Source: Sphingopyxis sp. CCNWLW2 (lineage in GTDB: Bacteria > Pseudomonadota > Alphaproteobacteria > Sphingomonadales > Sphingomonadaceae). From it: 64,000 nucleotides of DNA. The stretch's first letter is position 1. Every line of letters begins with the position of its first letter. This document shows positions 33,854-43,218 of the stretch, one piece after another. A program made the position numbers and the translations under genes. The notes under the pieces were generated by a model. The model saw nothing but the letters and a program-made list of their open reading frames with translations, ran no database searches and was not told the origin of the DNA. The stretch covers positions 248,001 to 312,000 of the forward strand of contig NZ_JBAWKJ010000002.1 of assembly GCF_037095755.1 (NCBI RefSeq), given 5' to 3'.

Positions 33854-34285
33854 ATGACCGAACAATATGGCCACGCCCATATCGATACGCCCGATCATCT
33901 GGGGCGCGAACAATTCAGCATCACCGACTTGTCGACCGAGTTCGGGGTTACCGCCCGTGCGCTGCGTTTCTATGAGGATGAAGGCCTGATCAGCCCGTCG
34001 CGCAAGGGATTGTCGCGCATCTATTCGAAACGCGACCGCGCCCGCCTCGCGTGGATTCTCCGCGCCAAGCGCACAGGCTTCAGCCTGGCCGACATTCGCG
34101 AGATGATCGACCTCTACGATGTCGGCGACGGCCGCAAGCTGCAGCGTCAGGTGACGATCGAGAAATGCGAACAGCGCATCGGTCTGTTGCAACGCCAGCG
34201 CGACGATATTGACAGCGCTGTAGATGAGCTGTCACGTTTCATCGACATGGTGAAAAAAGTCGACGCCGGCCAAAAGGTCGACTGA
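33854..34285 (+). CDS. MerR-family regulator, LiuR-like
   Basis: 143 residues. The winged helix reads FSITDLSTEFGVTARALRFYEDEGLISPSRKG and YSKRDRARLAWILRAKRTGFSLADIREMIDLYD; a C-terminal coiled coil (KCEQRIGLLQRQRDDIDSAVDELSRFIDMV) makes the dimer. It lacks the metal-binding cysteines of MerR proper and resembles regulators of branched-chain and fatty-acid breakdown (LiuR type). ATG 33854 is chosen because an upstream start would overlap the operator. An acyl-CoA dehydrogenase gene follows after 51 bases. The name LiuR is not used since orthology was not tested. Confidence 0.85.
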   Translation: MTEQYGHAHIDTPDHLGREQFSITDLSTEFGVTARALRFYEDEGLISPSRKGLSRIYSKRDRARLAWILRAKRTGFSLADIREMIDLYDVGDGRKLQRQVTIEKCEQRIGLLQRQRDDIDSAVDELSRFIDMVKKVDAGQKVD

Positions 34286-34336
34286 GCCTCTCCCCAGGCA
34301 AGTTCACTGCTAACCTGCTTTTCAGAAGGATATCCC

Positions 34337-36139
34337 ATGCCCGTCTATCGCGCGCCCGTGCAAGACACGCTGTTCCTCCTCAACGACGTGCTCGGGATCG
34401 AGCGCTATTCGAACCTGCCCGGCTTCGCCAACGCGACCCCCGATATGGTCGAGGCGGTGCTGACCGAGGCGGGCAAGTTCTGCGAAGAGGTGCTGTTCCC
34501 GATCAACCAGTCGGGCGACCTCGAAGGCTGCACGCGCCACGAAGACGGCTCGGTGACGACGCCGAAGGGCTTCAAGGAAGCGTATAAGGCCTATTCCGAA
34601 GCCGGCTGGGGCCTGCTGACCGCGCCCGAGGAATTCGGTGGACAGGGGCTGCCGCACGTCATCGGCTTTCCGGTCGAGGAATATCGCAACGCCGCCAATC
34701 AGGCGTTCGCCATGTATCCGGGGCTGACGCAGGGCGCGACCGCCGCGATCCTCGTCAAAGGGTCGGACGAGCAGAAGGCGACCTATGTCCCTAAGATGAT
34801 CGCGGGCGAATGGGGCGGGACGATGAACCTGACCGAACCGCACTGCGGCACCGACCTCGGCCTCATCCGCACCCGTGCGGTGCCGAACGGCGACGGCAGC
34901 TATGCGGTGACGGGCACGAAAATCTTCATCTCGTCGGGCGAGCATGACCTCACCGACAATATCATCCACCTCGTGCTGGCAAAGACCCCCGACGCGCCCG
35001 ACAGCGTCAAGGGCATCTCGCTGTTCATCGTGCCCAAGTTCATCGTGGGCGAAGACGGCTCGCTCGGCGAGCGCAACACGCTGTCGTGCGGGTCGATTGA
35101 GCACAAGATGGGCATCCACGCCAACTCGACCTGCGTGATGAATTACGACGGCGCCAAGGGCTGGATGGTCGGCGAGGAGAATAAGGGCCTCGCCGCGATG
35201 TTCGTGATGATGAACGCCGCGCGGCTCGGCGTCGGCATCCAGGGGCTCGGACAGGCCGATGTCGCCTATCAGAATGCCGTCCAATATGCACAGGACCGTC
35301 GTCAGGGCCGCGCGCTCACCGGTCCCAAGGACCCGCAGGAAAAGGCGGATCCGCTGTTCGTCCACCCCGACGTGCGCCGCATGCTGATGGACGGCAAGGC
35401 GACGGTCGAGGGGCTGCGCGCGCTTTGCACCTGGGGCGCGCTGCAGGTCGACCTCGCGCACGTCGCCGAGAGCGAGGAAGAACGCCAGCGCGCCGACGAT
35501 CTCGTCAGCCTGCTGACCCCGGTGATCAAGGGCTTCGGCACCGACAAGGGCTATGAAGTCGCGACCAACGCGCAGCAGGTCTTCGGCGGCCACGGCTATA
35601 TCGAAGAACAGGGCATGAGCCAGTATGTCCGCGATGCCCGCATCACGATGATCTACGAAGGCGCGAACGGCGTGCAGGCCATGGACCTTGTCGGCCGCAA
35701 GCTCGCGCAGAACGGCGGGCGCGCGATCCAGGCATTTTTCGCGATCGTCGACGAGGAATGCGGCAGCGCCAAGGGCAATGAAGCGCTCGCCGATTTCGCG
35801 ACGCGCCTCGAAAAAGCGAATGGCGAACTCAAGGCCGCGACGATGTGGTTCATGGCTAACGGCATGGCGAACCCGAACAACGTCGGCGCCGGTGCGCACC
35901 ACTATATGCACATTCTGGGGATCGTCGCGCTCGGCTCGATGTGGCTGAGGATGGCCGAAGCGGCGCAAAAGGCGCTCGCCGAAGGCCGCGGCAACAAGGC
36001 GTTCCTTGAAGCCAAGCTCGTCACCGCGCGCTATTTCGCCGAACGCTTCCTGCCCGACGCCGGATCGCTCCGCCGCAAGATCGAGGCGGGCAGCGATGCG
36101 ATGATGGCGCTGACCCCCGAGCAGTTCGTCGCCGCCTGA
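34337..36139 (+). CDS. Acyl-CoA dehydrogenase with C-terminal extension (DmdC-like)
   Basis: 600 residues, longer than the ordinary 380-residue enzymes. The flavoprotein core has [65 protein letters not shown] and [23 protein letters not shown] with catalytic-region [18 protein letters not shown]. The extra C-terminal domain matches the DmdC/AcdA type that acts on medium, long or 3-methylthiopropionyl-CoA. It forms a unit with the MerR gene upstream. Confidence 0.9.
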   Translation: MPVYRAPVQDTLFLLNDVLGIERYSNLPGFANATPDMVEAVLTEAGKFCEEVLFPINQSGDLEGCTRHEDGSVTTPKGFKEAYKAYSEAGWGLLTAPEEFGGQGLPHVIGFPVEEYRNAANQAFAMYPGLTQGATAAILVKGSDEQKATYVPKMIAGEWGGTMNLTEPHCGTDLGLIRTRAVPNGDGSYAVTGTKIFISSGEHDLTDNIIHLVLAKTPDAPDSVKGISLFIVPKFIVGEDGSLGERNTLSCGSIEHKMGIHANSTCVMNYDGAKGWMVGEENKGLAAMFVMMNAARLGVGIQGLGQADVAYQNAVQYAQDRRQGRALTGPKDPQEKADPLFVHPDVRRMLMDGKATVEGLRALCTWGALQVDLAHVAESEEERQRADDLVSLLTPVIKGFGTDKGYEVATNAQQVFGGHGYIEEQGMSQYVRDARITMIYEGANGVQAMDLVGRKLAQNGGRAIQAFFAIVDEECGSAKGNEALADFATRLEKANGELKAATMWFMANGMANPNNVGAGAHHYMHILGIVALGSMWLRMAEAAQKALAEGRGNKAFLEAKLVTARYFAERFLPDAGSLRRKIEAGSDAMMALTPEQFVAA

Positions 36140-36184
36140 ACATTAGGCTTGCAACCATCGCCGTCATCATGCGTGGTGGCGGCG

Positions 36185-37681
36185 ATGGGGACCGAGCTAT
36201 CACCGATCGTCGTCGAAGGGCGCAATTGCTGGCGCATCGAACGCGCCGACAAGGCGCGGATGATCGTCGATGCGGCGGACTATTATGCGCTGCTCGAAGG
36301 GCTGATGGTCGATGCGAAGGAGCGCATCCTGCTCATCGGCTGGGATTTCGACCCGCGCATCGCCTTGAAGCCCGACAAGACGGGCAAGGGTGAGCCGCTC
36401 GGCGATTATCTGCTGCGGCTCGCCAAGGAAAAACCTGAACGCGACATCGACATATTGCGCTGGAATTTCGGCGGGCTCAAACAGTTCGCAATGCCGCGAA
36501 TCCTGTCGATGGTCGCGCGCTGGAAACTGACGCGCGCGATCAGCTTTCGCCTCGACAGCGCGCATCCCGTCGGGTGCAGCCATCATCAAAAGGTCGCGGT
36601 GTTTGACGATCATCTCGCGGTGTGCGGCGGCATCGACGTCGGCGCGCGCCGCTGGGACACGCGCGATCACAAGGATGGCGACGCGCACCGCACCGCGCCC
36701 GACGGCAAAGCCTATATGCCCTGGCATGATTTGACGATGATCCTCGCGGGGCCGGTCGGCAATGCGCTCGCTGACCTTGGCAACGAGCGCTGGCAGCGCG
36801 CAACGAAAAAGCCGCTGCGCGATCTGAAGGGCAAGGGCGAGAATTGGCCCGACGACCTCGAACCCGATTTCGAAGGCGTCGACGTCGCCATCTCGCGCAC
36901 GCGTGCCGAATATGAGGATAGCGAGGAAATCCGCGAGATCGAGCAACTCTATCTTGACATGATCGCCGCAGCCGACCGCTTCATCTATTTCGAAAATCAA
37001 TATTTCACCTGCGGCAAGATCGCCGCCGCCATCGCAGCGCGGCTGAACGAGGATGATCCGCCCGAATTCGTGATGGTGATGCCAAAGACCGCCGACGGCT
37101 GGCTCGAACAGATGGCGATGGACGCCGCGCGGGTGCAACTGGTGCGCGAGATTGCGAAGGCGAAGCATGGCGACCGGCTGAAGGTCTATTATCCGCGCAC
37201 CAGCCGCGGCGAGCCGATCTATGTCCACGCGAAGACCGCGGTGGTCGACGACCGTTTCCTGCGCGTGGGGTCGGCGAATATGAACAACCGATCGATGGGG
37301 CTCGACAGCGAATGCGATGTGACGATCGACGCCGCGCTGCCCGCGAACGAAGGCGTCGAACCCGCGATCGCGCGCTTGCGCTCGTCGCTGATCGCCGAAC
37401 ATCTCGACGTGGGGGAAGAAGATGTCGCGGCGACGTTCAAGCGCACCGGATCGCTGATCGACACGATCGAGGCGCTGCGCGGCAAGGGGCGTTCGCTCGA
37501 ACTGCTCGATCTCGTGCCCCCGGGGCCGTTCGACGAATTCATCGCCGAGAATGAGGTCCTCGACCCGACCAGCCCCGACGCGATGTTCGAAAGCCTGACC
37601 GAACGCGGCCTCAGGAAAAGCTGGCACCGCGGCCGCAACTGGATGAAGCGCCACCGGCCCTTCGGGCGCGGGAAACGCTAG
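36185..37681 (+). CDS. Phospholipase D-superfamily protein
   Basis: 498 residues with two HKD motifs: HHQKVAVFDDHLAVCGG and HAKTAVVDDRFLRVGSANMNNRS. Both contain His, Lys and Asp, so the active site is complete. Family members hydrolyse phosphatidylcholine or other phosphodiesters, or make transphosphatidylation products such as cardiolipin. No signal peptide or membrane helix is seen, so cytosolic or peripheral. ATG 36185 is chosen; several upstream starts exist without a ribosome site. It is convergent with the CitE-type gene. Confidence 0.88.
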   Translation: MGTELSPIVVEGRNCWRIERADKARMIVDAADYYALLEGLMVDAKERILLIGWDFDPRIALKPDKTGKGEPLGDYLLRLAKEKPERDIDILRWNFGGLKQFAMPRILSMVARWKLTRAISFRLDSAHPVGCSHHQKVAVFDDHLAVCGGIDVGARRWDTRDHKDGDAHRTAPDGKAYMPWHDLTMILAGPVGNALADLGNERWQRATKKPLRDLKGKGENWPDDLEPDFEGVDVAISRTRAEYEDSEEIREIEQLYLDMIAAADRFIYFENQYFTCGKIAAAIAARLNEDDPPEFVMVMPKTADGWLEQMAMDAARVQLVREIAKAKHGDRLKVYYPRTSRGEPIYVHAKTAVVDDRFLRVGSANMNNRSMGLDSECDVTIDAALPANEGVEPAIARLRSSLIAEHLDVGEEDVAATFKRTGSLIDTIEALRGKGRSLELLDLVPPGPFDEFIAENEVLDPTSPDAMFESLTERGLRKSWHRGRNWMKRHRPFGRGKR

Positions 37682-37683
37682 GT

Positions 37684-38535
37684 TCAGTCCGCTAGCGAAA
37701 GGATGTGCTTCGCCTGCTTGAGGTGCGGCGCGTCGACCATCTTGCCGTCGACCTGCAACACACCGACCCCGGGATTGGCGGCGAAGGCATCGACGATCGC
37801 TTGCGCGCGCGCCGTTTCTTCCGCCGACGGGGTGAAGGCGGCGTTGATCGCCTCGACCTGCGACGGATGGATTGCCATCATCCCGGTGAAGCCGTCGCGC
37901 CGCGCGCGGGCGGCATAGGCGGCGAGACCTGCCTCGTCCTTGATCGCCGGGAACACCGTGTCGATCGCCGCGGCGCCCGCTGCATGCGCCGCGAACAGCG
38001 TCAGCGCGCGCGCCACCTCATAGGGCGAGGTATAGCTGCCATCGGCCTCGCGGCTCGTCGTCGCGCCAATCGCGGCGGGCAGGTCCTCGGCGCCCCAGGT
38101 CAGCCCGAGCAGCCGGTCCTTCGCCTCGCGATAGCTGCCGAGCGTGAAGATTGCCGCGGCGGTCTCGGTGGCGATCGGCAGGATCGGCGGCAGCGACGCA
38201 TCGCGCGCGGCTTCGCTGCGCAGGATCGTATCGAGCTGCGCGATGCTCGGCGCGCCTTCGGCTTTGGGCAGCATGATCGCGTCGGGCCCGGCGCCGAGGA
38301 TCGCGGCGACGTCGGCGGCGGTCAGATGGCCGTCGAGCGGATTGACGCGCACCAGCGTCACGACTTCGCGCGTTCCCGCCAGATAGTCGGCGATCGCGTG
38401 GCGCGCCGCATCCTTGTTCGCGAGCGAAACCGAATCCTCCAGGTCGAGGATGATTGCATCGGCGCCCGACGCGGCCGCCTTGGCGAAACGCTCGGGGCGG
38501 TCACCGGGGACGAAGAGCAGGGAACGTAGTCGCAT
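37684..38535 (-). CDS. HpcH/HpaI-family (CitE-type) beta-hydroxyacyl-CoA lyase
   Basis: 283-residue TIM-barrel. RSLLFVPGDRPERFAKA, DAIILDLEDSV, VRVNPLDG, DAIMLPKAEG, GLTWGAEDLPAAIGA and MMAIHPSQVEAIN place it with CitE-like lyases that cleave (3-hydroxy)acyl-CoA to acetyl-CoA and an oxo acid. The family uses Mg2+ bound by Glu/Asp of these motifs. It is the last gene of the methylcrotonyl-CoA carboxylase operon and its ATG overlaps the MaoC stop (TAATG). HMG-CoA differs from citryl-CoA only by methyl in place of carboxylate, and the mycobacterial Rv2498c does cleave HMG-CoA, so HMG-CoA lyase is the proposed role (inference). Confidence 0.85.
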   Translation of the reverse strand: MRLRSLLFVPGDRPERFAKAAASGADAIILDLEDSVSLANKDAARHAIADYLAGTREVVTLVRVNPLDGHLTAADVAAILGAGPDAIMLPKAEGAPSIAQLDTILRSEAARDASLPPILPIATETAAAIFTLGSYREAKDRLLGLTWGAEDLPAAIGATTSREADGSYTSPYEVARALTLFAAHAAGAAAIDTVFPAIKDEAGLAAYAARARRDGFTGMMAIHPSQVEAINAAFTPSAEETARAQAIVDAFAANPGVGVLQVDGKMVDAPHLKQAKHILSLAD

Positions 38536-38987
38536 TAGCTGGCCTTCCGCTGGACAAGGGCAGAACGCTCGCACTGGCAGACAAGTTCATCGCGCTGGTT
38601 GATCGCGCGGTGGAGAAAGGTGACGATCCCGGCATTGGGCCGCGATTTTGATTCTTTCAGGCCTATCACCTCGCTCTCGGCGCGCAGCGTGTCGCCGATG
38701 AACACCGGCTTGGGCATCACCAGCTTGTCATAACCGAGGTTCGCGACGAGCGTGCCGAGTGTGGTGTCGCCGACCGACAGCCCGACCATCAGGCTGAAGG
38801 TGAAGGTGCCGTTGACGAGGATCTGGCCGAACTCCGACGCCTTCGCCGCCTCTATGTCGAGGTGCAGCGGCTGCGGATTGTGCGTCATCACGGTGAACAG
38901 CAGATTGTCGGTTTCAGTGACGGTGCGACGGATGTCATGCGTCAGCGTCTCGCCGATCGCCCATTCGTCGAAATATTTTCCGGCCAT
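38535..38987 (-). CDS. MaoC-like (hotdog) enoyl-CoA hydratase
   Basis: 150 residues. Hydratase signature [14 protein letters not shown] with the Asp/His pair, followed by [21 protein letters not shown], matches MaoC-like dehydratases. It lies between the carboxylase alpha subunit and the CitE-type lyase with TAATG overlaps at both ends, so the three are made together. The expected substrate is 3-methylglutaconyl-CoA, giving HMG-CoA; this is inferred from operon position and from the Mycobacterium Rv2499c-Rv2498c arrangement. Confidence 0.85.
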   Translation of the reverse strand: MAGKYFDEWAIGETLTHDIRRTVTETDNLLFTVMTHNPQPLHLDIEAAKASEFGQILVNGTFTFSLMVGLSVGDTTLGTLVANLGYDKLVMPKPVFIGDTLRAESEVIGLKESKSRPNAGIVTFLHRAINQRDELVCQCERSALVQRKAS

Positions 38988-40828
38988 TATGCGTCTTCCT
39001 TTTCGATCCGCACCAGCAGCGCCTCGACCTGAACCTGTGCGCCGGCGGTCGCGTTGAGTTCGGCCACGACGCCGTCGAACGGCGCGGTCAGGCTATGCTC
39101 CATCTTCATCGCTTCGAGCGTCAGCAGCTTTTGCCCCTTGGTCACCTTGTCGCCCGCGGCGACCTCGACCGCAATGACCTTGCCGGGCATCGGCGAGAGG
39201 ATGGCGCCGTCACCCGCGCCCACGCCCGCGCTGGCTTCGGCACGCCACGGCGTCAGCTGCCATACCGAACCGCTCTCGGCAACGAGCATCGCGGGCGACG
39301 GCTCCTCCGCACCCGGACCATGCAGTTCGACCTCCACGCGCTTGCCGTCGAGCAGGAAGGGCGCGCTGCGCACATCGGGTGCGTTGAGCCGGAAGCCCGA
39401 TTGCAGCGCGCGCGGGACCATCGCCATCGCGGCATTGGTCAGCGCCTGCGCTGTCGGCACCGGCTCCTCGGTCATCGCATCGCCGTCGCGGCCGATCAGC
39501 CCGGTATCGACGGTGCCCGCGACGAAATCGGGATGACCCAGCGCATTGATCAGGAACGCCGAATTGGTCTTCACCGGCCAGATCGCGCTGTCCTCCAGCA
39601 TCTCGGACAACAATTCGCGCGCTTCCTGGCGGTCCTCGCCCCACGCGATGACCTTGGCGATCATCGGGTCGTAGAAGGGCGAGACCTCGGCGCCTTCATA
39701 AACGCCGGTATCGACACGGCCGATATGCTCGGGGAGCTGGAAGAGTTCGAGCGTGCCGATGCTCGGGAGGAAGCCCTTCGCCGGATCCTCGGCATAGAGC
39801 CGCGCCTCCATCGCCCAGCCGTTGATCGCAAGCTCGTCCTGCGCCAGCGGGATCGGTTCGCCCGACGCGACGCGCAGCTGCCATTCGACCAGATCGACGC
39901 CGGTGATTTCTTCGGTCACCGGATGTTCGACCTGCAGCCGCGTGTTCATTTCCATGAACCAGATGCGGTCGGCGCGCAGACCTTCCGACGCGTCGGCGAT
40001 GAACTCGATCGTCCCCGCGCCGACATAGTCGACCGCCTTCGCCGCGCGCACCGCGGCGGCGCACAGATCGGCGCGCGTCGCTTCGTCCATGCCGGGGGCC
40101 GGGGCTTCCTCGATCACCTTCTGGTGGCGCCGCTGCAACGAACAGTCGCGTTCGAACAGGTGGACGACATTGCCGTGGGTGTCGCCGAACACCTGCACCT
40201 CGATGTGGCGCGGGGTCAGGATATATTTCTCGATCAGGACATGGTCGTTTCCGAACGACGCCGCCGCCTCGCGCTGGCACGAGGCGAGCGCATCGAGGAA
40301 ATCCGCCGCAGCATCAACCTTGCGCATCCCCTTGCCGCCGCCGCCCGCGACCGCCTTGATGAGCACCGGATAGCCGATCTCGGCCGCCTGTTCGGCGAGG
40401 AAGGCGGGGTCCTGATTCTCGCCCATATAGCCCGGCGTCACCGGCACACCGGCATCGGCCATCAGCTTCTTCGCGGCGTCCTTCAGCCCCATCGCCGTGA
40501 TCGACGACGGTTTCGGTCCGACCCACACCAGCCCCGCATCGGCCACCGCCTGCGCGAACTCGGCATTTTCCGACAGGAAGCCGTACCCCGGATGGATGGC
40601 CTCGGCGCCCGTCGCCTTGGCCGCCGCGATGATCTTCTCGCCGATCAGATAGCTCTCGCGCGCCGGCGACGGCCCGATATGCACCGCCTCGTCGGCTTCG
40701 CGCACATGCAGCGCCCTGGCGTCGGCATCCGAATAGACCGCAACGGTGCGAATGCCCATCTCGCGCGCGGTGCGGATGATGCGACAGGCGATTTCGCCGC
40801 GATTGGCGATAAGCAGGGACTGGATCAT
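38987..40828 (-). CDS. liuD: Methylcrotonyl-CoA carboxylase alpha subunit (biotin carboxylase + biotin carrier)
   Basis: 613 residues. The biotin carboxylase part has [34 protein letters not shown] and [26 protein letters not shown]; the C-terminal carrier has [10 protein letters not shown], with the Lys that takes biotin. Substrate is methylcrotonyl-CoA by operon context: the beta subunit is two genes upstream and isovaleryl-CoA dehydrogenase is in the neighbouring operon. Its ATG overlaps the monooxygenase-like gene stop (ATGA). Confidence 0.92.
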   Translation of the reverse strand: MIQSLLIANRGEIACRIIRTAREMGIRTVAVYSDADARALHVREADEAVHIGPSPARESYLIGEKIIAAAKATGAEAIHPGYGFLSENAEFAQAVADAGLVWVGPKPSSITAMGLKDAAKKLMADAGVPVTPGYMGENQDPAFLAEQAAEIGYPVLIKAVAGGGGKGMRKVDAAADFLDALASCQREAAASFGNDHVLIEKYILTPRHIEVQVFGDTHGNVVHLFERDCSLQRRHQKVIEEAPAPGMDEATRADLCAAAVRAAKAVDYVGAGTIEFIADASEGLRADRIWFMEMNTRLQVEHPVTEEITGVDLVEWQLRVASGEPIPLAQDELAINGWAMEARLYAEDPAKGFLPSIGTLELFQLPEHIGRVDTGVYEGAEVSPFYDPMIAKVIAWGEDRQEARELLSEMLEDSAIWPVKTNSAFLINALGHPDFVAGTVDTGLIGRDGDAMTEEPVPTAQALTNAAMAMVPRALQSGFRLNAPDVRSAPFLLDGKRVEVELHGPGAEEPSPAMLVAESGSVWQLTPWRAEASAGVGAGDGAILSPMPGKVIAVEVAAGDKVTKGQKLLTLEAMKMEHSLTAPFDGVVAELNATAGAQVQVEALLVRIEKEDA

Positions 40829-41130
40829 AGGGTTCCGTTCACTTCGAAATGCAGGACATGCGCTTCCTTTTCGATCAGGAAGTCATCGTCGAAATCATAA
40901 TATTTCGCGGCATCGACCGGGGTGCCGGCAAAGCCCTCGATCACTTCGAGATTGTTCCAGAAGGTCAGCATCTCGAAATGGACGACATCACCCTCGGCGC
41001 GCCGGAAGCACCAGGCGCCGCGATTACCCGCGACCGACCGGTAATCGGGAATGGCGACGTCGAGCATCAGCCTGAAATAGGCTTCGGCCTTGTCCTTGGG
41101 GACGATCCCATGCCAGCGCCGCGCGATCAT
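40825..41130 (-). CDS. Antibiotic-biosynthesis-monooxygenase (ABM)-like domain protein
   Basis: 101 residues, a single dimeric alpha-beta barrel-type domain. Visible features are WHGIVPKDKAEAYFRLMLD, GNRGAWCFRR, VHFEMLTFWNNLEVIEGFAG and YYDFDDDFL. Such domains can be heme-degrading or quinone monooxygenases or simple ligand binders. Both ends overlap neighbours (ATGA), so it belongs to the carboxylase operon. No function can be named. Confidence 0.78.
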   Translation of the reverse strand: MIARRWHGIVPKDKAEAYFRLMLDVAIPDYRSVAGNRGAWCFRRAEGDVVHFEMLTFWNNLEVIEGFAGTPVDAAKYYDFDDDFLIEKEAHVLHFEVNGTL

Positions 41131-41474
41131 GGATGCGCCTCCGGAAAGCCGTGGCGGACGTGCAGCGCGTGCAGCAGCCGTTTGAAGTCGCCCACAAAGC
41201 GCGTGCCTTGATGCTCGCCGTCGGCGAGCTCACCCGGCGCATCGTCGGCGAGCACCAGCACCGGCAGATTCTGGTTCGCGGCGCCGATCGCGGCGATGAC
41301 CGCATTGCGCGGGCGCGGAAAGCCGATGCGGATCACCTCAAGCGCCGCGGCCTGCTCGGGAAAGCTCGCGAGCAATCCGTCGACCGTAATGCAATCCCGG
41401 CAATAGAAATTCCGCCCGGGCAGCGCGGGATCGTCGAACAGCGGATCGAGAAGGAAGAGCCGGTCGCGCATCAT
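41127..41474 (-). CDS. DUF3088 family protein
   Basis: 115 residues. RDRLFLLDPLFDDPALPGRNFYCRDCITVDGLLASFPE and LPVLVLADDAP fit DUF3088; FYCRDC looks like a thioredoxin-fold CxxC, and the fold may be glutaredoxin-like. ATG 41474 is the second of three tandem starts and overlaps the carboxylase beta stop. Its conserved presence in a carboxylase operon suggests a helper or redox role, but none is proven. Confidence 0.75.
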   Translation of the reverse strand: MMRDRLFLLDPLFDDPALPGRNFYCRDCITVDGLLASFPEQAAALEVIRIGFPRPRNAVIAAIGAANQNLPVLVLADDAPGELADGEHQGTRFVGDFKRLLHALHVRHGFPEAHP

Positions 41475-43072
41475 CACATCCGGAACACGCCGAAGCCACG
41501 GTCTTCGACCGGGGCGTTCAGCGTCGCCGCGAAGGCGAGCCCCAGCACGTCGCGCGTCTGCGCGGGGTCGATGATGCCGTCGTCCCAGAGGCGCGCGGTG
41601 GCGTGATAGGGATTGCCTTCATCCTCATATTTCTGGCGGATCGGCGCCTTGAAAGCCTCGGCCTCCTCGGGCGTCCATTTGTCGGCGTCGCGGTGGACGG
41701 TCGCGAGCACGCTCGCCGCCTGCTCGCCGCCCATCACGCTGATCCGGCTGTTGGGCCAGCTGAACAGGAAACGCGGGCTATAAGCGCGCCCGCACATGCC
41801 GTAATTGCCCGCGCCGAAGCTGCCGCCGATCAGCACGGTGATCTTCGGCACAGTGGCCGTTGCGACCGCGGTCACCAGCTTCGCGCCATGCTTGGCGATA
41901 CCCTCGGCCTCATATTTGCCGCCGACCATGAAGCCGCTGATATTCTGGAGGAAGAGCAGGGGGATGCGCCGTTGCTGCGCCAGCTCGATGAAATGCGCGC
42001 CCTTCACCGCACTCTCGCTGAACAGCACGCCGTTGTTCGCGAGGATCGCGACCGGGATGCCCCAGATGTGCGCGAAACCGCACACAAGCGTGCTGCCGTA
42101 ATTCGCCTTGAATTCGTGAAACTCGCTGCCGTCGACGATCCGCGCGATGACTTCGTGGACGTCGTAGGGCGCGCGGACATCATCGGGGACGACGCCGTAA
42201 AGCTCTTCGCCGTCATATTTGGGCGGGCGCGGGGCCTTCATCGGAACCTCGAACCCCTTGTCCGCACCCAGATGGCTGACGACGTCGCGCACGATCGTCA
42301 GCGCATGCTCGTCATTCTCGGCCAGATGATCGACAACGCCCGACTTCTTGGCGTGCAGGTCGCCGCCGCCAAGGTCCTCGGCGCTGATTTCCTCGCCCGT
42401 CGCGGCCTTCACCAGCGGCGGGCCGGCGAGGAAGATCGTGCCCTGATTGCGCACGATCACGGTCTCGTCGCTCATCGCGGGGACATAGGCGCCGCCCGCG
42501 GTGCAGCTTCCCATCACGCACGCGATCTGCGGGATGCGCTTCGCCGACATATTCGCCTGGTTGAAGAAGATGCGCCCGAAATGATCGCGGTCGGGAAACA
42601 CCTGGTCCTGATGCGGCAGGTTCGCGCCGCCGCTGTCGACGAGGTAGATGCACGGCAGGCGGTTCGCCTCGGCAATCTCCTGCGCGCGGAGGTGCTTCTT
42701 GACCGTCATTGGGTAATAGGTGCCGCCCTTCACCGTGGCGTCGTTGCACACGATCATGCACTGGCGTCCCGACACGCGCCCTATCCCGCAGATGAGGCCC
42801 GCACCCGGCACCTCGCCATGGTAGAGGTCGTTCGCGGCGAGCTGGCCGATTTCGAGGAAGGGTGCGCCTGGATCGAGCAGCCGCTCGACGCGCTCGCGCG
42901 GCAGCAATTTTCCCCGGCTCGTGTGGCGCTCACGCGACTTTTCATTGCCGCCGAGCGCCGCTTCGGCGACCGCCGTCCGCAGCGCGTCGGTCAGCGCGCG
43001 ATTATGCGCGCTGCGGGTGCGATATTCGTCGCTGTCGGCGTTGATGCTGGTGCCAAGAACCGGTGCGCTCAC
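41474..43072 (-). CDS. liuB: Methylcrotonyl-CoA carboxylase beta subunit (carboxyltransferase)
   Basis: 532 residues. Carboxyltransferase halves have [60 protein letters not shown] stretches, [19 protein letters not shown] and, in the second half, [19 protein letters not shown] and [15 protein letters not shown]. The motifs match MCC rather than propionyl-CoA carboxylase. GTG 43072 is preceded by GGGAGAGA. First gene of the operon beta-DUF3088-ABM-alpha-MaoC-CitE. Confidence 0.93.
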   Translation of the reverse strand: MSAPVLGTSINADSDEYRTRSAHNRALTDALRTAVAEAALGGNEKSRERHTSRGKLLPRERVERLLDPGAPFLEIGQLAANDLYHGEVPGAGLICGIGRVSGRQCMIVCNDATVKGGTYYPMTVKKHLRAQEIAEANRLPCIYLVDSGGANLPHQDQVFPDRDHFGRIFFNQANMSAKRIPQIACVMGSCTAGGAYVPAMSDETVIVRNQGTIFLAGPPLVKAATGEEISAEDLGGGDLHAKKSGVVDHLAENDEHALTIVRDVVSHLGADKGFEVPMKAPRPPKYDGEELYGVVPDDVRAPYDVHEVIARIVDGSEFHEFKANYGSTLVCGFAHIWGIPVAILANNGVLFSESAVKGAHFIELAQQRRIPLLFLQNISGFMVGGKYEAEGIAKHGAKLVTAVATATVPKITVLIGGSFGAGNYGMCGRAYSPRFLFSWPNSRISVMGGEQAASVLATVHRDADKWTPEEAEAFKAPIRQKYEDEGNPYHATARLWDDGIIDPAQTRDVLGLAFAATLNAPVEDRGFGVFRM

Positions 43073-43218
43073 TGTACAGTCTCTCCCTGAAATCGGTTCG
43101 GAACTAACCCGTCGCTCGTCGATTGAAAAGCGCAGCAGGCCGAAAATGGTTGGTATTGTAACCGGATTTTCGCACGCGTCGGCCGCCTGCCTATCCGTGA
43201 CAAAATAAGGTCATTTCC

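Noticed and set aside
39095..40900. 601-codon plus-strand frame opposite the carboxylase alpha subunit
   Set aside because: Antisense to a full biotin carboxylase; product is His/Arg-rich and shows no family motif.
43155..43180. Second SigF-type promoter before the M13 peptidase
   Set aside because: GTAACC is followed after 16 bases by CGGC, not CGAA; too weak to claim.
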